Translations under genes and position numbers: made by a program
NCBI GenBank assembly: GCA_016713535.1
Contig: JADJOY010000003.1
Span: 248,001 to 312,000, forward strand
From: JADJOY01 sp016713535 [NCBI: Deltaproteobacteria bacterium]
GTDB lineage: Bacteria > JADJOY01
Length of the DNA stretch: 64,000 nt
Direction: 5' to 3'
The notes under the pieces: model-generated
The model's database searches: none
What the model saw: the letters and a program-made list of their open reading frames with translations, nothing else
What the model was told of the DNA's origin: nothing
Shown here: positions 1-9,338 of the stretch, piece by piece
Layout: the number at the start of each line of letters is the position of its first letter
Position numbering within the stretch: the first letter of the stretch is position 1

Positions 1-441
1 ATCGCCGGCGAGGAGACCGACCGTGGCGCCCGTGTCGGCCTTCTGCGGGCCGCGCGTGTTCGCGGCGTATCCGGGCGGCTTCGGTTGCTCGGGTATCGTC
101 GCGACGTTCCCGCGCTGCTGGCGCGTTTCGACGTGCTCCTGCACACGGCGCACGCGGAGTCGTTCGGCCTCGCGATCCTCGAGGCGATGGCGCACGGGTG
201 TCCGGTCGTCGCGAGCGCGGGTGGCGGTGTCCCTGAGCTCGTCGAGCACGGCCGCACCGGGTGGCTCGCGCCGCCCGGTGACGTCGCGGCGCTCGCCGAC
301 GGGAGCGTCGCGCTTCACCGGGACCTGGTGCTCGCCGAGCGGCTCGCGAGCGCCGCGCGAGCCCACGTCGCGACCGAGCTCACGCCCGCACTCGAGGCCG
401 AGCGCCTCGAGCGCCTCTATCGCGAGGTCGCGAGCGGCTGA
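1..441 (+). CDS. GT4-family glycosyltransferase, C-terminal part
   Basis: The frame is open from base 1, so the N-terminal Rossmann half lies outside the window. About 146 residues remain. They contain the C-terminal GT-B donor-binding half: a GYRRDVP turn, then FDVLLHTAHAESFGLAILEA with the E-x7-E signature, followed by the GCPVVAS and GGVPELV loops that bind the nucleotide sugar. Family knowledge says it transfers a sugar from a nucleotide-sugar donor, probably onto a glycan, lipid or polysaccharide at the cytoplasmic membrane. The last 25 bases overlap the convergent GT39-like gene. The substrate cannot be read from this half. Confidence 0.85.
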   Translation: MAGEETDRGARVGLLRAARVRGVSGRLRLLGYRRDVPALLARFDVLLHTAHAESFGLAILEAMAHGCPVVASAGGGVPELVEHGRTGWLAPPGDVAALADGSVALHRDLVLAERLASAARAHVATELTPALEAERLERLYREVASG

Positions 442-1991
442 GCGCCGGAAGCGGGGGACGGCAAAGCGGCGAGGATCGAGACCAGCCGTGACTCCGGATC
501 CTCGCCCATCCTCGTCACGTCGACTTCGTCGAGGGGCGGCTCGAAGCGATCGCGCGGGTAGAGCGGAGCGGCGCTCTGGGTGCCGGCGGCGATCAGGAAG
601 AACCAGCGGCAGCCGGCGCGCTCGACCTCGGCGTGGAACGGCTCGTCGGCGACGCTCGCCGGTGGCGTGTAGATCGCCCGCCGGTCCGCGAAGAGCCCGA
701 CCAGCGACGGTTTCACCGAGAACACGCAGCCGTTGCGGGGGACATGCTCGGCGACGCGCGCGAGCGCGTCCTCGAGGCGCGCTGCGAAGTGGAGCGTCTT
801 CTCGGCGGTCACGCGATCGGGGTCGTACCAAAGCGCGGAGCGGCGCAGCGCACCTAGCTCGGGCGTCGCGCCGCCATGGAAACGCGCGGCGGTCAGCGCG
901 AGCTGCGGGACCAGCACCGAGCCGAGACCCGCCCACAACCCCACCGCGACCCAGGCGCGCGCACGCCCCGGTGGCAGTCGCTCGAGGCCCTCGCGGGCCG
1001 CGAGCGCCGCGAGCCCGAGCACGATCGGGATCGTCACCACCAGGAACCGCGCCATCTCGCCCGGGAACGGCCAGATCACGATGAGCGCGAGGTAGGCGCC
1101 CAGATAGAGCGCCTCGAGCGCGCCGCGCCGCAGTCGGAGCAGCAGCCCGGCGAGGGCCAGCACGGTGACGCCGGAGACGACCACCACGACCAGCCCAACC
1201 GGCTCGACGGCGAAGAGCCCGAGCCACTCGGCCCACAGCGTCGCGAGCTGGCTCGCGACCGTCTCGACGAGCGCCGTGAGGCCGCCGTCGCGATAGCGCT
1301 CGACGAGGATCCGTCCGTAGTCGGAGTTACCACCCACCCGCACCCATGCGAGCGTCGGCACCGTGGCCACCACCGCCCGGAGCCAGCCGAGCCGCGGGCG
1401 CCGCACCGCCAGGTACACGAGGTACGCGACCAGCATCGCGAGCCCGGCGCTGCGGGTGAGAGTCGCCGCGCCGACGGCGGACGGCGCGAGCCAGCCTCGC
1501 CACCCGTATGCGCCGTCACGCTCGTCGCGGCGCGTCGCGGCCAGCGCGACGAGCGTGAGCGCCAGGTAGAGCGGCTCGCTCTCGATCTCGAGCGCGGTCA
1601 TGTAGGTCCCGCGCGTTCCCGCGACCGCGAGCACCAGGAGGGCGCTCAGGATCGAGCCGAGTCCGAGCGAGCGGTACCAGGCGAACGCGATCGCGAAGGC
1701 GGCGACCAGGATCGTGATCGTGAACGCATGCGCCGCGGCGAGGGCCTGCGCCGCGCCGGTGATCGCCATCACCGCCGGGTAGAGCGGGGGGTAGTAGCTC
1801 TGGCTCGCGTAGCCGGCGGCGCCGGGCGAGTGCCCGCCGAACGGCGACAGATCGCGGGCGATGAGCAAGTAGGTCGCGTTGTCGCCGCCGAAACTCAGCA
1901 GACGCGTGCTCGTACCCCAGTAGAGGTAGAACGCGCCGAGCGCGGCGAAGCCGACCGCGAGCGCGGCGAGCGGCGTCCTGCGCTCGCTCAA
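417..1991 (-). CDS. GT39/PMT-like polytopic membrane glycosyltransferase
   Basis: A 524-residue protein with many hydrophobic segments from residue 8 to about 370, then a soluble C-terminal tail. After the first membrane segment comes a loop with an acidic D37-N-A-T-Y motif and the SQSYYPPLYP stretch. This is the arrangement of ArnT/PMT-like transferases, which use polyprenyl-phosphate sugars on the outer face of the inner membrane. Its start codon overlaps the stop of the upstream MaoC gene (ATGA), so it may be translated with the acyl-CoA operon. Its sugar substrate is not visible. A convergent glycosyltransferase adjoins it, so both may work on surface glycans. Confidence 0.65.
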   Translation of the reverse strand: MSERRTPLAALAVGFAALGAFYLYWGTSTRLLSFGGDNATYLLIARDLSPFGGHSPGAAGYASQSYYPPLYPAVMAITGAAQALAAAHAFTITILVAAFAIAFAWYRSLGLGSILSALLVLAVAGTRGTYMTALEIESEPLYLALTLVALAATRRDERDGAYGWRGWLAPSAVGAATLTRSAGLAMLVAYLVYLAVRRPRLGWLRAVVATVPTLAWVRVGGNSDYGRILVERYRDGGLTALVETVASQLATLWAEWLGLFAVEPVGLVVVVVSGVTVLALAGLLLRLRRGALEALYLGAYLALIVIWPFPGEMARFLVVTIPIVLGLAALAAREGLERLPPGRARAWVAVGLWAGLGSVLVPQLALTAARFHGGATPELGALRRSALWYDPDRVTAEKTLHFAARLEDALARVAEHVPRNGCVFSVKPSLVGLFADRRAIYTPPASVADEPFHAEVERAGCRWFFLIAAGTQSAAPLYPRDRFEPPLDEVDVTRMGEDPESRLVSILAALPSPASGAQPLATSR

Positions 1992-2476
1992 CGACGCGCC
2001 GGCCTGTAGAGCGTGAGCCCCTGGTAGACCATCGCGGGGCGATCCTGGCCGACGACGTGGATCGCCGTCTCGGTGGTCACGAGCGTGCCCGTGTCCTTGC
2101 CGTCGACCGCCACCAACCGGCCGCGGGCGTGGACCGACGACCCCGCGGGCACCGGCGACGAGAAGCGCAGCGAGTTGGCGCCGTAGTTCACCGCGCTACC
2201 GTAGCCACCCAGCCGCCACGCGCTCTGCGGACGAAGCGCCGGAAGCAAGCTCAGCACCAGGAACCCGTGAGCGATCGTTCCGCCGAAGGGGCTCTCGCGC
2301 CGGGCGCGCTCGACGTCGACGTGGATCCACTGGCGGTCGAGGGTGATCTCCGCGAACCCGTCGATCATCGCCTGGGTGACCTCGAGTGTCGGTCCCCACG
2401 GGCCGAACTCCTCGGTGATCAGCGCGCGCAAACCGTCGAGGTCGTCGAAGCGCACTTCCTGAACCGCGTCGCTCAT
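1988..2476 (-). CDS. MaoC-like (R)-hydratase
   Basis: A 162-residue single hot-dog protein. The hydratase 2 signature is present: D47-x4-H52 (LDRQWIHVD), followed by the FGGTIAHGFLVLSL helix. The family hydrates trans-2-enoyl-CoA to (R)-3-hydroxyacyl-CoA. It follows the thiolase by 36 bases and overlaps the next gene by four, so it is probably the hydratase step of this minus-strand acyl-CoA operon. Length is normal for a stand-alone MaoC/NodN-type protein. Confidence 0.85.
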   Translation of the reverse strand: MSDAVQEVRFDDLDGLRALITEEFGPWGPTLEVTQAMIDGFAEITLDRQWIHVDVERARRESPFGGTIAHGFLVLSLLPALRPQSAWRLGGYGSAVNYGANSLRFSSPVPAGSSVHARGRLVAVDGKDTGTLVTTETAIHVVGQDRPAMVYQGLTLYRPARR

Positions 2477-2512
2477 GATCTGGGTTCCTCTCGTGGCGAT
2501 CGGGAGCGGACG

Positions 2513-3667
2513 TCACTCGCGCCCGAGGATCGCGATGCCGCACGTCTGTGGAGCGCCACCCAGATTGTGGCTCAGCGCCAATCCGGCGTTCGGCACCTGG
2601 CGCGGTCCCGCTCGGCCCTGGAGCTGCAGGGTGTTCTCGTAAATCATCCGCACGCCGGTCGCGCCGGTGGGATGGCCGAAGGTCTTGAGGCCGCCGTCGG
2701 TGTTCACCGGCAACGCGCCTTCGAGCGCGAACGTACCGGCCGCGACGTGTTCCTTCGCGGTGCCGCGGTCGCAGAAGCCGAGATCCTCGTACGACAGCAT
2801 CTCGGTGAGGGTGAAGCAGTCGTGGAGCTGCGCGAGGTGGATCTGGCTGCGCGGGTCGGTGATGCCCGCCTGCGCGTAGGCGTCCCTGGCCGCGTAGACC
2901 GTCGGCTTCCAGCTCAAGAAGTCGAAGTCCGGATCGCCCTGCGGGTTGGGCGCGAGCGCGATCGACACCGCCTTGACCAGCACCGGGTCGGGACGAAACG
3001 AGCGCGCTCCCTCGCGGCGGGTGAGGATCGCCGCGGCCGCGCCGTCCGATTGCGCCGCGCAGTCGTAGAGCCCGAAGGGCCACGCGATCATGCGCGCCCC
3101 GAGCGCGTCCTCGACGGTGATCTCGCGCTTGAGCATCGACTTGGGCGCGAGCGTGCCGTTGTGGTGGTTCTTCACCGCGATCCGCGCCAGGTCCTCGCGC
3201 GACGCACCGTAGGTCTCGAAGTAGCGCGCCGCGCACAGCGAGAACCACGCGGCCGGCGTGGCGGGCAGGCCGCGGACTCCGGTCAGGTTGACACTCGGCC
3301 CCGACACTCCGCGATCCTTGGGCTTGTCGAAGCCGACCACCAGCACCGTGTCGTAGAGCCCCGCGGCGATCGAGAGCACGCCGTAGCGGAACGCGTCGGT
3401 GCCGGTGGCGCAGTAGTTCTGCACCAGCGACACCGGGCGCCCGAAGAGCTTCAGCGACTCGGCCACCTCGGCGGTGCCGCGCGACGGGTACACCGCGCCG
3501 CAGAACACCGCCTCGAGCACCCGCTGCTGGTCGTCGATCCCGGCGTCGGCGTAGGCCTCGTACGCCGCCTCGACGATGAGGTCCTCGGGGGACGCGTCCC
3601 AGCGTTCGCCGAAGGCCGAGCAGCCGACGCCGACGACGGCGACCTTGTCGCGGATCGCGTCCTTCAT
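2513..3667 (-). CDS. SCP-x/lipid-transfer type thiolase
   Basis: A 384-residue thiolase-superfamily protein. The start ATG at 3667 overlaps the DUF35 stop. The nucleophile is C86 (QNYCATGTDA). The general-base regions are present as LHDCFT and the TFGHPTGATG loop with His, so the catalytic set of a degradative SCP-x-type thiolase is complete. It would cleave 3-ketoacyl-CoA, often branched or cyclic, to acyl-CoA plus acetyl- or propionyl-CoA. A DUF35 partner next door is the usual arrangement for this thiolase subfamily. The exact substrate is unknown. Confidence 0.88.
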   Translation of the reverse strand: MKDAIRDKVAVVGVGCSAFGERWDASPEDLIVEAAYEAYADAGIDDQQRVLEAVFCGAVYPSRGTAEVAESLKLFGRPVSLVQNYCATGTDAFRYGVLSIAAGLYDTVLVVGFDKPKDRGVSGPSVNLTGVRGLPATPAAWFSLCAARYFETYGASREDLARIAVKNHHNGTLAPKSMLKREITVEDALGARMIAWPFGLYDCAAQSDGAAAAILTRREGARSFRPDPVLVKAVSIALAPNPQGDPDFDFLSWKPTVYAARDAYAQAGITDPRSQIHLAQLHDCFTLTEMLSYEDLGFCDRGTAKEHVAAGTFALEGALPVNTDGGLKTFGHPTGATGVRMIYENTLQLQGRAGPRQVPNAGLALSHNLGGAPQTCGIAILGRE

Positions 3668-5126
3668 CGGCCACCTCCCGGCGCGGTGGCCGGCGATGCC
3701 GCGTCGCTCGCCGGCGCGGCGATGGGCGTGCTCTTCCAGAAGTAGTTGGGCCGTCCGCCGGCCTCGTGGATGCGGCGGAAGACCATCTCGATCGGCAGGT
3801 CGCAGCGGAGCTGCTCGGGCCGTGCGTCGCACATCTGCACGTAGAGCCGCGCGCCCTCGACCTCGACCACGCCGGCGATGGTGGGGGGCTCGGGATTCGG
3901 GAAGAACCAGTCGAACGTGTACGAGAGGACCCGGCCGGCGCGATCCGAGAGGCGCACCGCCTCGAATCGGTCGCGGGCGTGGCAGCGGTAGCAGACCCGC
4001 TGGCGGGGAAAGTGCATGGTGCCACAGCCGGTGCAGCGGAAGCCGTGCAGGCTGAGCTCGGCGTCTCGTTCTCGGTAAGCGACCGTAGCGGGTACGCCGC
4101 CACCGCCTCTGGGATCGTGGTCCGAGGGGGAGAGCTGGCGGCTCGCGAGGTAGCTCTGGTAGCTCGGGAGCGGGCGGCGCTGCGCGAGATGACCGGCCAC
4201 GCCGCGGCGGCCCCGCGCGCCGCGGGCCGCCCCTGTGAGCGTGAAGAGCAGCGCCTCGGCGCGCTGCCGTGGGCCACGCACGCGATCCGGTCGCCCGCGG
4301 CGGGCTCGCCGCACTCGAGGGCGTGGACCAGCAACATCGGGGCGAAGGCCGTGCCGGTGTGACCGAGCTGGCCGAACAGCGCCGGCACGACCCGGTCGGG
4401 GGGGATCTTGGCGGCCTTTGCGGCGGCCGCGATGCCGCGTGCGTCAGGGCCGGCGAGCGCGACCCGCGCGACGTCGGCCGCCCCGATCCCTGCGGCGGCG
4501 AGCAGGCCGGCCACCGCCTCCGCGACGTTCGCCTGGTAGCCGTGCTGGTGCACGAAACGGTCCTCCCAGGACCGGACGAAGGTGTCGTCCTCGGTGCGCC
4601 ACACGTCCACGATCTCGTCGGCGACTGCGTGGCGCGCGGTGAGCACCGCGAGCTCGTTCTCGCGGCCGACCACGAACGCCGCGGCGCCGTCGCCGAGGTC
4701 ACGCTCGAGCGCGGAGCGCGGCGCGGCCAGACGGGCGTCGGACGCGATCACGAGCACGCGCGAGACCGCGCCACTCGCCACCGAGTCGCACGCGGCGGCG
4801 AGCGCGCCGACCCCGGCGCGCAAGCTGGCGCCGAGGTCGAGGGTGTGGACGTCGCGTCGCAGGTCGAGGGCCTTCGCGACCAGCGCCGCCACGGACTTCT
4901 CGCGGTACGGCACGCTCGTCGAGGCGAGGTAGAGAGCGTCGATGCTTCGGCGCTCGAGTCCGTGCAGCGCGTCCACCCCGGCCGCCACGGCCATCGTGAC
5001 GGCGTCCTCGTCGTGCGCCGCGACGGCGCGCTCGGGACCGCCCTCCTTGGCCGGCCGTCCCGCGATCAGCGCGAGCGGAAGGCGCGTCGCGGGCACGTAC
5101 GCCCCGAACGAAACGATCCCCGTCAT
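3664..5126 (-). CDS. HMG-CoA-synthase-like / DUF35 OB-fold fusion (frameshifted)
   Basis: The N-terminal part (MTGIVSFGAYVP, about 285 residues) is a KAS III/HMG-CoA-synthase-like fold. At the usual catalytic Cys there is Ser (S101 in DLGASLRAG), so ordinary condensation is doubtful. The C-terminal part is a DUF35 protein with a C4 zinc ribbon (CTGC and CYRC) and an OB fold. The two parts lie in different frames that meet near 4260-4265. Restoring one base gives the join HGSG-AEALLF and a 488-codon gene, so I treat it as one gene with an indel. It overlaps its neighbours by four bases on both sides. DUF35 proteins usually pair with thiolases as acyl-CoA binding subunits. Confidence 0.75.
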
Positions 5127-7597
5127 GCGACCACCCGCTCTTCCACGAGTCTCGCGAAGTCCTCGTCACCGATGCCGATCGCCGTGAGCACCTCGCGGCT
5201 GTGCTCACCGAGACCGGGGCCACCTCGGAACAGCCCGGCGGCGTTCGCGGCCGAAGCCAGCCGGAAACCGCAGCGCTCGGTGGCGAGCTCGCCGAGCGCT
5301 GCGTGAGGGACCCGCACGAAGTGGCCGCGATGGGCGAGCTGAGGATCCTCGAGAAGCGCGGCGCAGTCGGCCACCGCGACCGCCTCGATACCCTCGCCCT
5401 GGAGGCGCTCCGAGAGCGTCGCGGCCTCGTGGTGGCGCGTCCACGCGGCGAGGTGCTGGTCGAGGATCTCGACGTTCGCGAGCCGTGCCCCGACGTCGCC
5501 GAAACGCTCGTCGTGAGTCCACGCCGGCTCGCCGAGCATCGCCACCAGCGTCTGCCACTCGCGCTCGTTCCACACCGCGAGCGCGAGCCAGCGGTCCTCG
5601 CCTGCGCACGGATAGATGCCGTGCGGCGCCGCCCAGAGGCTGCGGTTGCCGAGGCGCTGGGGCGACGTGCCGCGCGCGCTCGCCTCCGCGATCGCCGCGG
5701 CGAGCGCGTAGACGCCGGTCTCGACCTGCGACACGTCGAGGATCCGTCCCGTGCCGACGCGGTCGCGCTCGAGCAGCGCCGCGGCCACGGCCGCGGCCAG
5801 GAAGCGAGGCGCGAGCGAGTCGGTGATCGTCGCATACGGTCCGATCGGCTCGCGATCGGGCCAGCCCGTCAGGTGGTTGAAGCCGGCGAGCGCCGCGCCC
5901 TGGCCGCCGAAGCCCGGGTAGTCGCGGTGCGGGCCGGTCTGGCCGAAGAGCGAGCTCGACACCACGATCAGCCGGCGGTTGCGGTCGAGGAGCGTGCTCG
6001 GAGCGAGGCCCCACCGGGCGAGCACGCCAGGAGTGAAGTTCTCGATCAGAACCTCGGCCTCGCGGGCCAGTCGGCCCAGCAGCGACCGCCCCTCGGCCTG
6101 CGTCAGGTCGAGCGCCACGCTCTTCTTGCCGGCGTTGAGCAGCGCGAACATCGGCGCGCGATCGAGGGCGGCGACATCCGAGGATGCACCGCCGCCGAGG
6201 TGAAGCAGGCGGATGAAGTCGGGGCGCGACGCCGACTCGACGCGGATCACCTCAGCGCCGTGCTCCACGAAGTAGCGCGTCGCGACCGGACCGGCCGCCC
6301 CGGCGCCCAGCTCGAGGATCCGCAAGCCGGCGAAGAGCGGCGTCGCGGCCGACCGCTCGCCGGTCTGGGTGTCGAGCGGTCCGCCCGCTGCACCGGAGGG
6401 ACGGGCGCGCGCCGCGCCGCGCGCCGCGCGCACGTCCGACCACACCGAGGACTCGTGCTCGCCCAGCCCCGGCGCCCGACAGCGCAAGCCGATCGCGCAG
6501 TCGGTCGTGCGCGCGAAGGTTCCGGGCACCTCCATCCGACCGCGTCCGAGCGGTCCGGTGGAGACCGGCACGAACAGGCCACGCGCGCGGAGCTGCGGGT
6601 CGGCGAGCGTCGCGGCGGCGTCCTGGCAGGGGGCCAGCATCAGGCGCCGCTTGACCGCATCGGCGTAGAGCTCGGCCATCGTCCGGTCCTCGAAGAACGC
6701 GGCGAAGGTGGACTCGAGCACCGCGAGCTCGGTGTCGGCGATCTTGCTAGGATCGAAGCGCGTCCACTCGTAACGTCGCAGCCACTCGGGCGCTGCGCCG
6801 TGTTCCGCCATGAGCTCGACGAGCGCGCGCAGCCCCGGCGCGCGGGCAGCGCCGCCGCACAGCCCGAACGAGACCCAGCCGTCCCGGGCACGCCAGATCT
6901 CGCGGGTGCGGCCGATCTTGGAGCCGACGCGCCGCCGCAGCTTGCCGGTCAGCGCGACCTGGCCCGGCGCGGTCAGCAACGTCGCGAGCTGGCATTCCTG
7001 CATGGACACGTCGACGAAGTCGCCTCGTCCCGTTCGCGCGCGACCGTGGAGCGCGAAGAGGATGCCGATCACCGCCTCGGGCGCCGCGTGGAGGTACGCG
7101 GTGGGTGCGCTGCAGGTGAGTGGCGCGCGGTCCGCGTCCCCGGTGAGCGCAGCGTTGCCGCCAGCCGCGACGATGGTGAGGTCGTGGGCGTGCCAGCCCG
7201 CCCGAGGTCCGGTCGAGCCGAACGGAGTGATCGCGCAGTGGACGAGACCCGGGTGAACGGCGGCCAGGCTCGGGTAGTCGAGACCCCAATCCTCCATCGT
7301 GCCGGGTGCGAAGGACTCGAGGACGACGTCGCTCACGGTGACGAGCTCGAGGAAGTCCGCGCGGCCCGCGAGCTCGGCGAGGTCGAGGACGATGCCTCGC
7401 TTCGAGGTGTTGGCGGCGAGCCAGGGGATACTCGCCTCGGGATGGACCTCGCCGCCCACGAACGGCCCGCGGGTGCGCAACGGATCGCCGCCGGGCGGTT
7501 CGATCTTGATGACGTCGGCGCCGAGCTCGCCGAGGATCTTGCCGGCAAGGTGACCGCGCCTGTCGGTCAGGTAGAGGACGCGGATCCCCCTCGGCAT
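5123..7597 (-). CDS. Tandem-domain CaiB/BaiF (class III) CoA-transferase
   Basis: 824 residues from the ATG at 7597, about twice the family length. It contains two CaiB domains, roughly residues 1-385 and 418-824. Each begins with the Rossmann-like strand (ADVIKIEPPGGD; AEVIRVESASRPD) and has the LENF/TPG motif. In class III transferases an Asp near residue 169 forms the acyl intermediate. The second domain keeps it (D593, TDSLAPR), but in the first the aligned position is Y168 (APTAYLHA). The first half is therefore probably structural or regulatory. In this operon it would activate or swap CoA on a carboxylic acid substrate. Fused double CaiB proteins are known in other bacteria. Confidence 0.85.
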   Translation of the reverse strand: MPRGIRVLYLTDRRGHLAGKILGELGADVIKIEPPGGDPLRTRGPFVGGEVHPEASIPWLAANTSKRGIVLDLAELAGRADFLELVTVSDVVLESFAPGTMEDWGLDYPSLAAVHPGLVHCAITPFGSTGPRAGWHAHDLTIVAAGGNAALTGDADRAPLTCSAPTAYLHAAPEAVIGILFALHGRARTGRGDFVDVSMQECQLATLLTAPGQVALTGKLRRRVGSKIGRTREIWRARDGWVSFGLCGGAARAPGLRALVELMAEHGAAPEWLRRYEWTRFDPSKIADTELAVLESTFAAFFEDRTMAELYADAVKRRLMLAPCQDAAATLADPQLRARGLFVPVSTGPLGRGRMEVPGTFARTTDCAIGLRCRAPGLGEHESSVWSDVRAARGAARARPSGAAGGPLDTQTGERSAATPLFAGLRILELGAGAAGPVATRYFVEHGAEVIRVESASRPDFIRLLHLGGGASSDVAALDRAPMFALLNAGKKSVALDLTQAEGRSLLGRLAREAEVLIENFTPGVLARWGLAPSTLLDRNRRLIVVSSSLFGQTGPHRDYPGFGGQGAALAGFNHLTGWPDREPIGPYATITDSLAPRFLAAAVAAALLERDRVGTGRILDVSQVETGVYALAAAIAEASARGTSPQRLGNRSLWAAPHGIYPCAGEDRWLALAVWNEREWQTLVAMLGEPAWTHDERFGDVGARLANVEILDQHLAAWTRHHEAATLSERLQGEGIEAVAVADCAALLEDPQLAHRGHFVRVPHAALGELATERCGFRLASAANAAGLFRGGPGLGEHSREVLTAIGIGDEDFARLVEERVVA

Positions 7598-7634
7598 CGC
7601 CGCTCTCCCGCGGTCGCGAGCCCGAGCTTCGCGG

Positions 7635-9329
7635 TCACGTGGACTCCTCGCCGTCCACGACGGCCCGCTCGGCCCGGAGCCGCGCCAGCGCCGCCTCGCG
7701 GAGCGGACCACTCAGGATCTTCTGGGAGCCGGTCATCGCGACCTCCTCGGGGGCGAAGAAGAGCACTCGTCTCGGCACCTTGTAAGCCGCGAGGCGCTCG
7801 CGAAGATAGCTCCGAATGGTTTCCTCCGAGGGGCCCGAAATGCCCGGCTCCGCGATCGCGCACAGCACCACGATCTCGCCCAGAGTGGCGTGCGGCACGC
7901 CGACGGCGAGCGCCGCGCGCAGTCCCGGGAGCGGCCGCAGCGTGGACTCGATCTCGACGGGCGACACGTTGGCCCCGCCGGTCTTGATGAGCCCCGAGAT
8001 CCGGCCACTCCAGTGCAGCCGGCCGAGCTCGTCGAGGTGGCCCGAGTCGCCGGTGTGAAAGAAGCCGTCGGCGTCGAACGCCGCCGCGCGCGGCTGCTTG
8101 TGGTAGCGGAGCATGAGCGTGCGCCCGCGCACGCAGATCTCGCCGGAGGCGCCCACGCCAGCAACCGCGCCGGTGGCCGGATCGACGATGCGGATCTCGG
8201 TGCCGGGGAGCGGCCGCCCGTGGTGCCCCGCCCGCTCGGCGGGCGGCCTCGTTGCGGGAGTCGCCGCGGCGAGCGTGAAGGTCTCGGTGAGCCCGTAGGT
8301 GGCGGCGCGGCCCCAGCGGTCTTCGGCGATGCCCGCGAGCGCAGCCAGCGGCGAGCCGAAGTTCACCTGGCGGAGCGAGCGCAGGTCCCGGTAGCGTGCG
8401 CTCGCGTGCTCGGCGAGCGCTTTCTCCTGGTGCGGCCACGCGTGCACGGCGGTGGCGCGGTGCTCCTCGAGGCGGGCGAGCGCCAGCGGGGCGTCGAACG
8501 TCTGCTCGAGGAGGAGCGTGGCGCCGGACGCCAGCGACCCGCCGAGCGACATCGCGAAGCCCGCGGTCCAGAAGAGCGGGTACGCGGTCCACACCACGTC
8601 GGCGGGGGTCAGCCCGAAGAGCTCGGCGAAGCGCCAGCTCTGGATCACCGCGGCCTCGTGAGCGTGTACGACGCCCTTTGGCTCGGCGGTGGATCCGGAC
8701 GTGTAGACGATCATCGCTTCGTCTCGCGGATGGACCTCGGTGGCGCAGGCGTCGAGGAGAGCCTCCGGAACGTCGCGGCCGCGCTCGAGGAACGCTCCCC
8801 ACGGGAGCGCGGCGCCACGCGGCTCGTCGAGACCGAGGCTCACGACGGCGCGCAGGAAGGGCAGGGCGGCGCACCGCAAAGCGCCCGGCGCCCCGGCGCG
8901 GATCTCGCCGTGGTTCGCGAGCAGGTCGTCGAGGTAGTGGTGCTTGAGCAGCGTGGGCTGGAGCAGGAGCACGGAGGTGTCGCCGTGGCGCAGCACGTGC
9001 TCGCGCTCGCTCTCGGTCGCGAAGGTCGAAACCGGGACCAGCACGCCACCCGCCAGCGTCACGCCGAACGCAGCGATGACCCACTCGGGGCGGTTCGCCA
9101 TCAAGAGCCCGACGCGCGCTCCCTTGACGACGCCCATGGCGACGAGCGCGCGCGCCAGTTCGCGCGCCCCGGCGCGCAGCTCTTCGAAGGTGAGCGCCGT
9201 GTCCTCGAAGCGCAGCGCGACGCGAGCGCCGTGGCGGTTCGCGACGTCGTCCAGGAACGCGGGCAACGTGTAGCGGCGCTCGTCCGGCTGGAGCGCAATT
9301 TCCGCCGAGGCGGAGGCGGCCTCGCTCAC
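7635..9329 (-). CDS. Acyl-CoA synthetase (AMP-forming)
   Basis: 564 residues with all adenylate-forming signatures: P-loop YTSGSTAEPKG, YGLTET, the GFFHTGD hinge region, GRISGLIKTGG, and the C-terminal catalytic Lys in TGSQKILSG. It converts a carboxylic acid, ATP and CoA to acyl-CoA. It sits between the CoA-transferase and the FAS1-like hydratase of the same minus-strand operon, which gives the pathway two possible activation steps. The motifs do not fix chain length or ring preference. Confidence 0.9.
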   Translation of the reverse strand: MSEAASASAEIALQPDERRYTLPAFLDDVANRHGARVALRFEDTALTFEELRAGARELARALVAMGVVKGARVGLLMANRPEWVIAAFGVTLAGGVLVPVSTFATESEREHVLRHGDTSVLLLQPTLLKHHYLDDLLANHGEIRAGAPGALRCAALPFLRAVVSLGLDEPRGAALPWGAFLERGRDVPEALLDACATEVHPRDEAMIVYTSGSTAEPKGVVHAHEAAVIQSWRFAELFGLTPADVVWTAYPLFWTAGFAMSLGGSLASGATLLLEQTFDAPLALARLEEHRATAVHAWPHQEKALAEHASARYRDLRSLRQVNFGSPLAALAGIAEDRWGRAATYGLTETFTLAAATPATRPPAERAGHHGRPLPGTEIRIVDPATGAVAGVGASGEICVRGRTLMLRYHKQPRAAAFDADGFFHTGDSGHLDELGRLHWSGRISGLIKTGGANVSPVEIESTLRPLPGLRAALAVGVPHATLGEIVVLCAIAEPGISGPSEETIRSYLRERLAAYKVPRRVLFFAPEEVAMTGSQKILSGPLREAALARLRAERAVVDGEEST

Positions 9330-9338
9330 GACGGCCGC

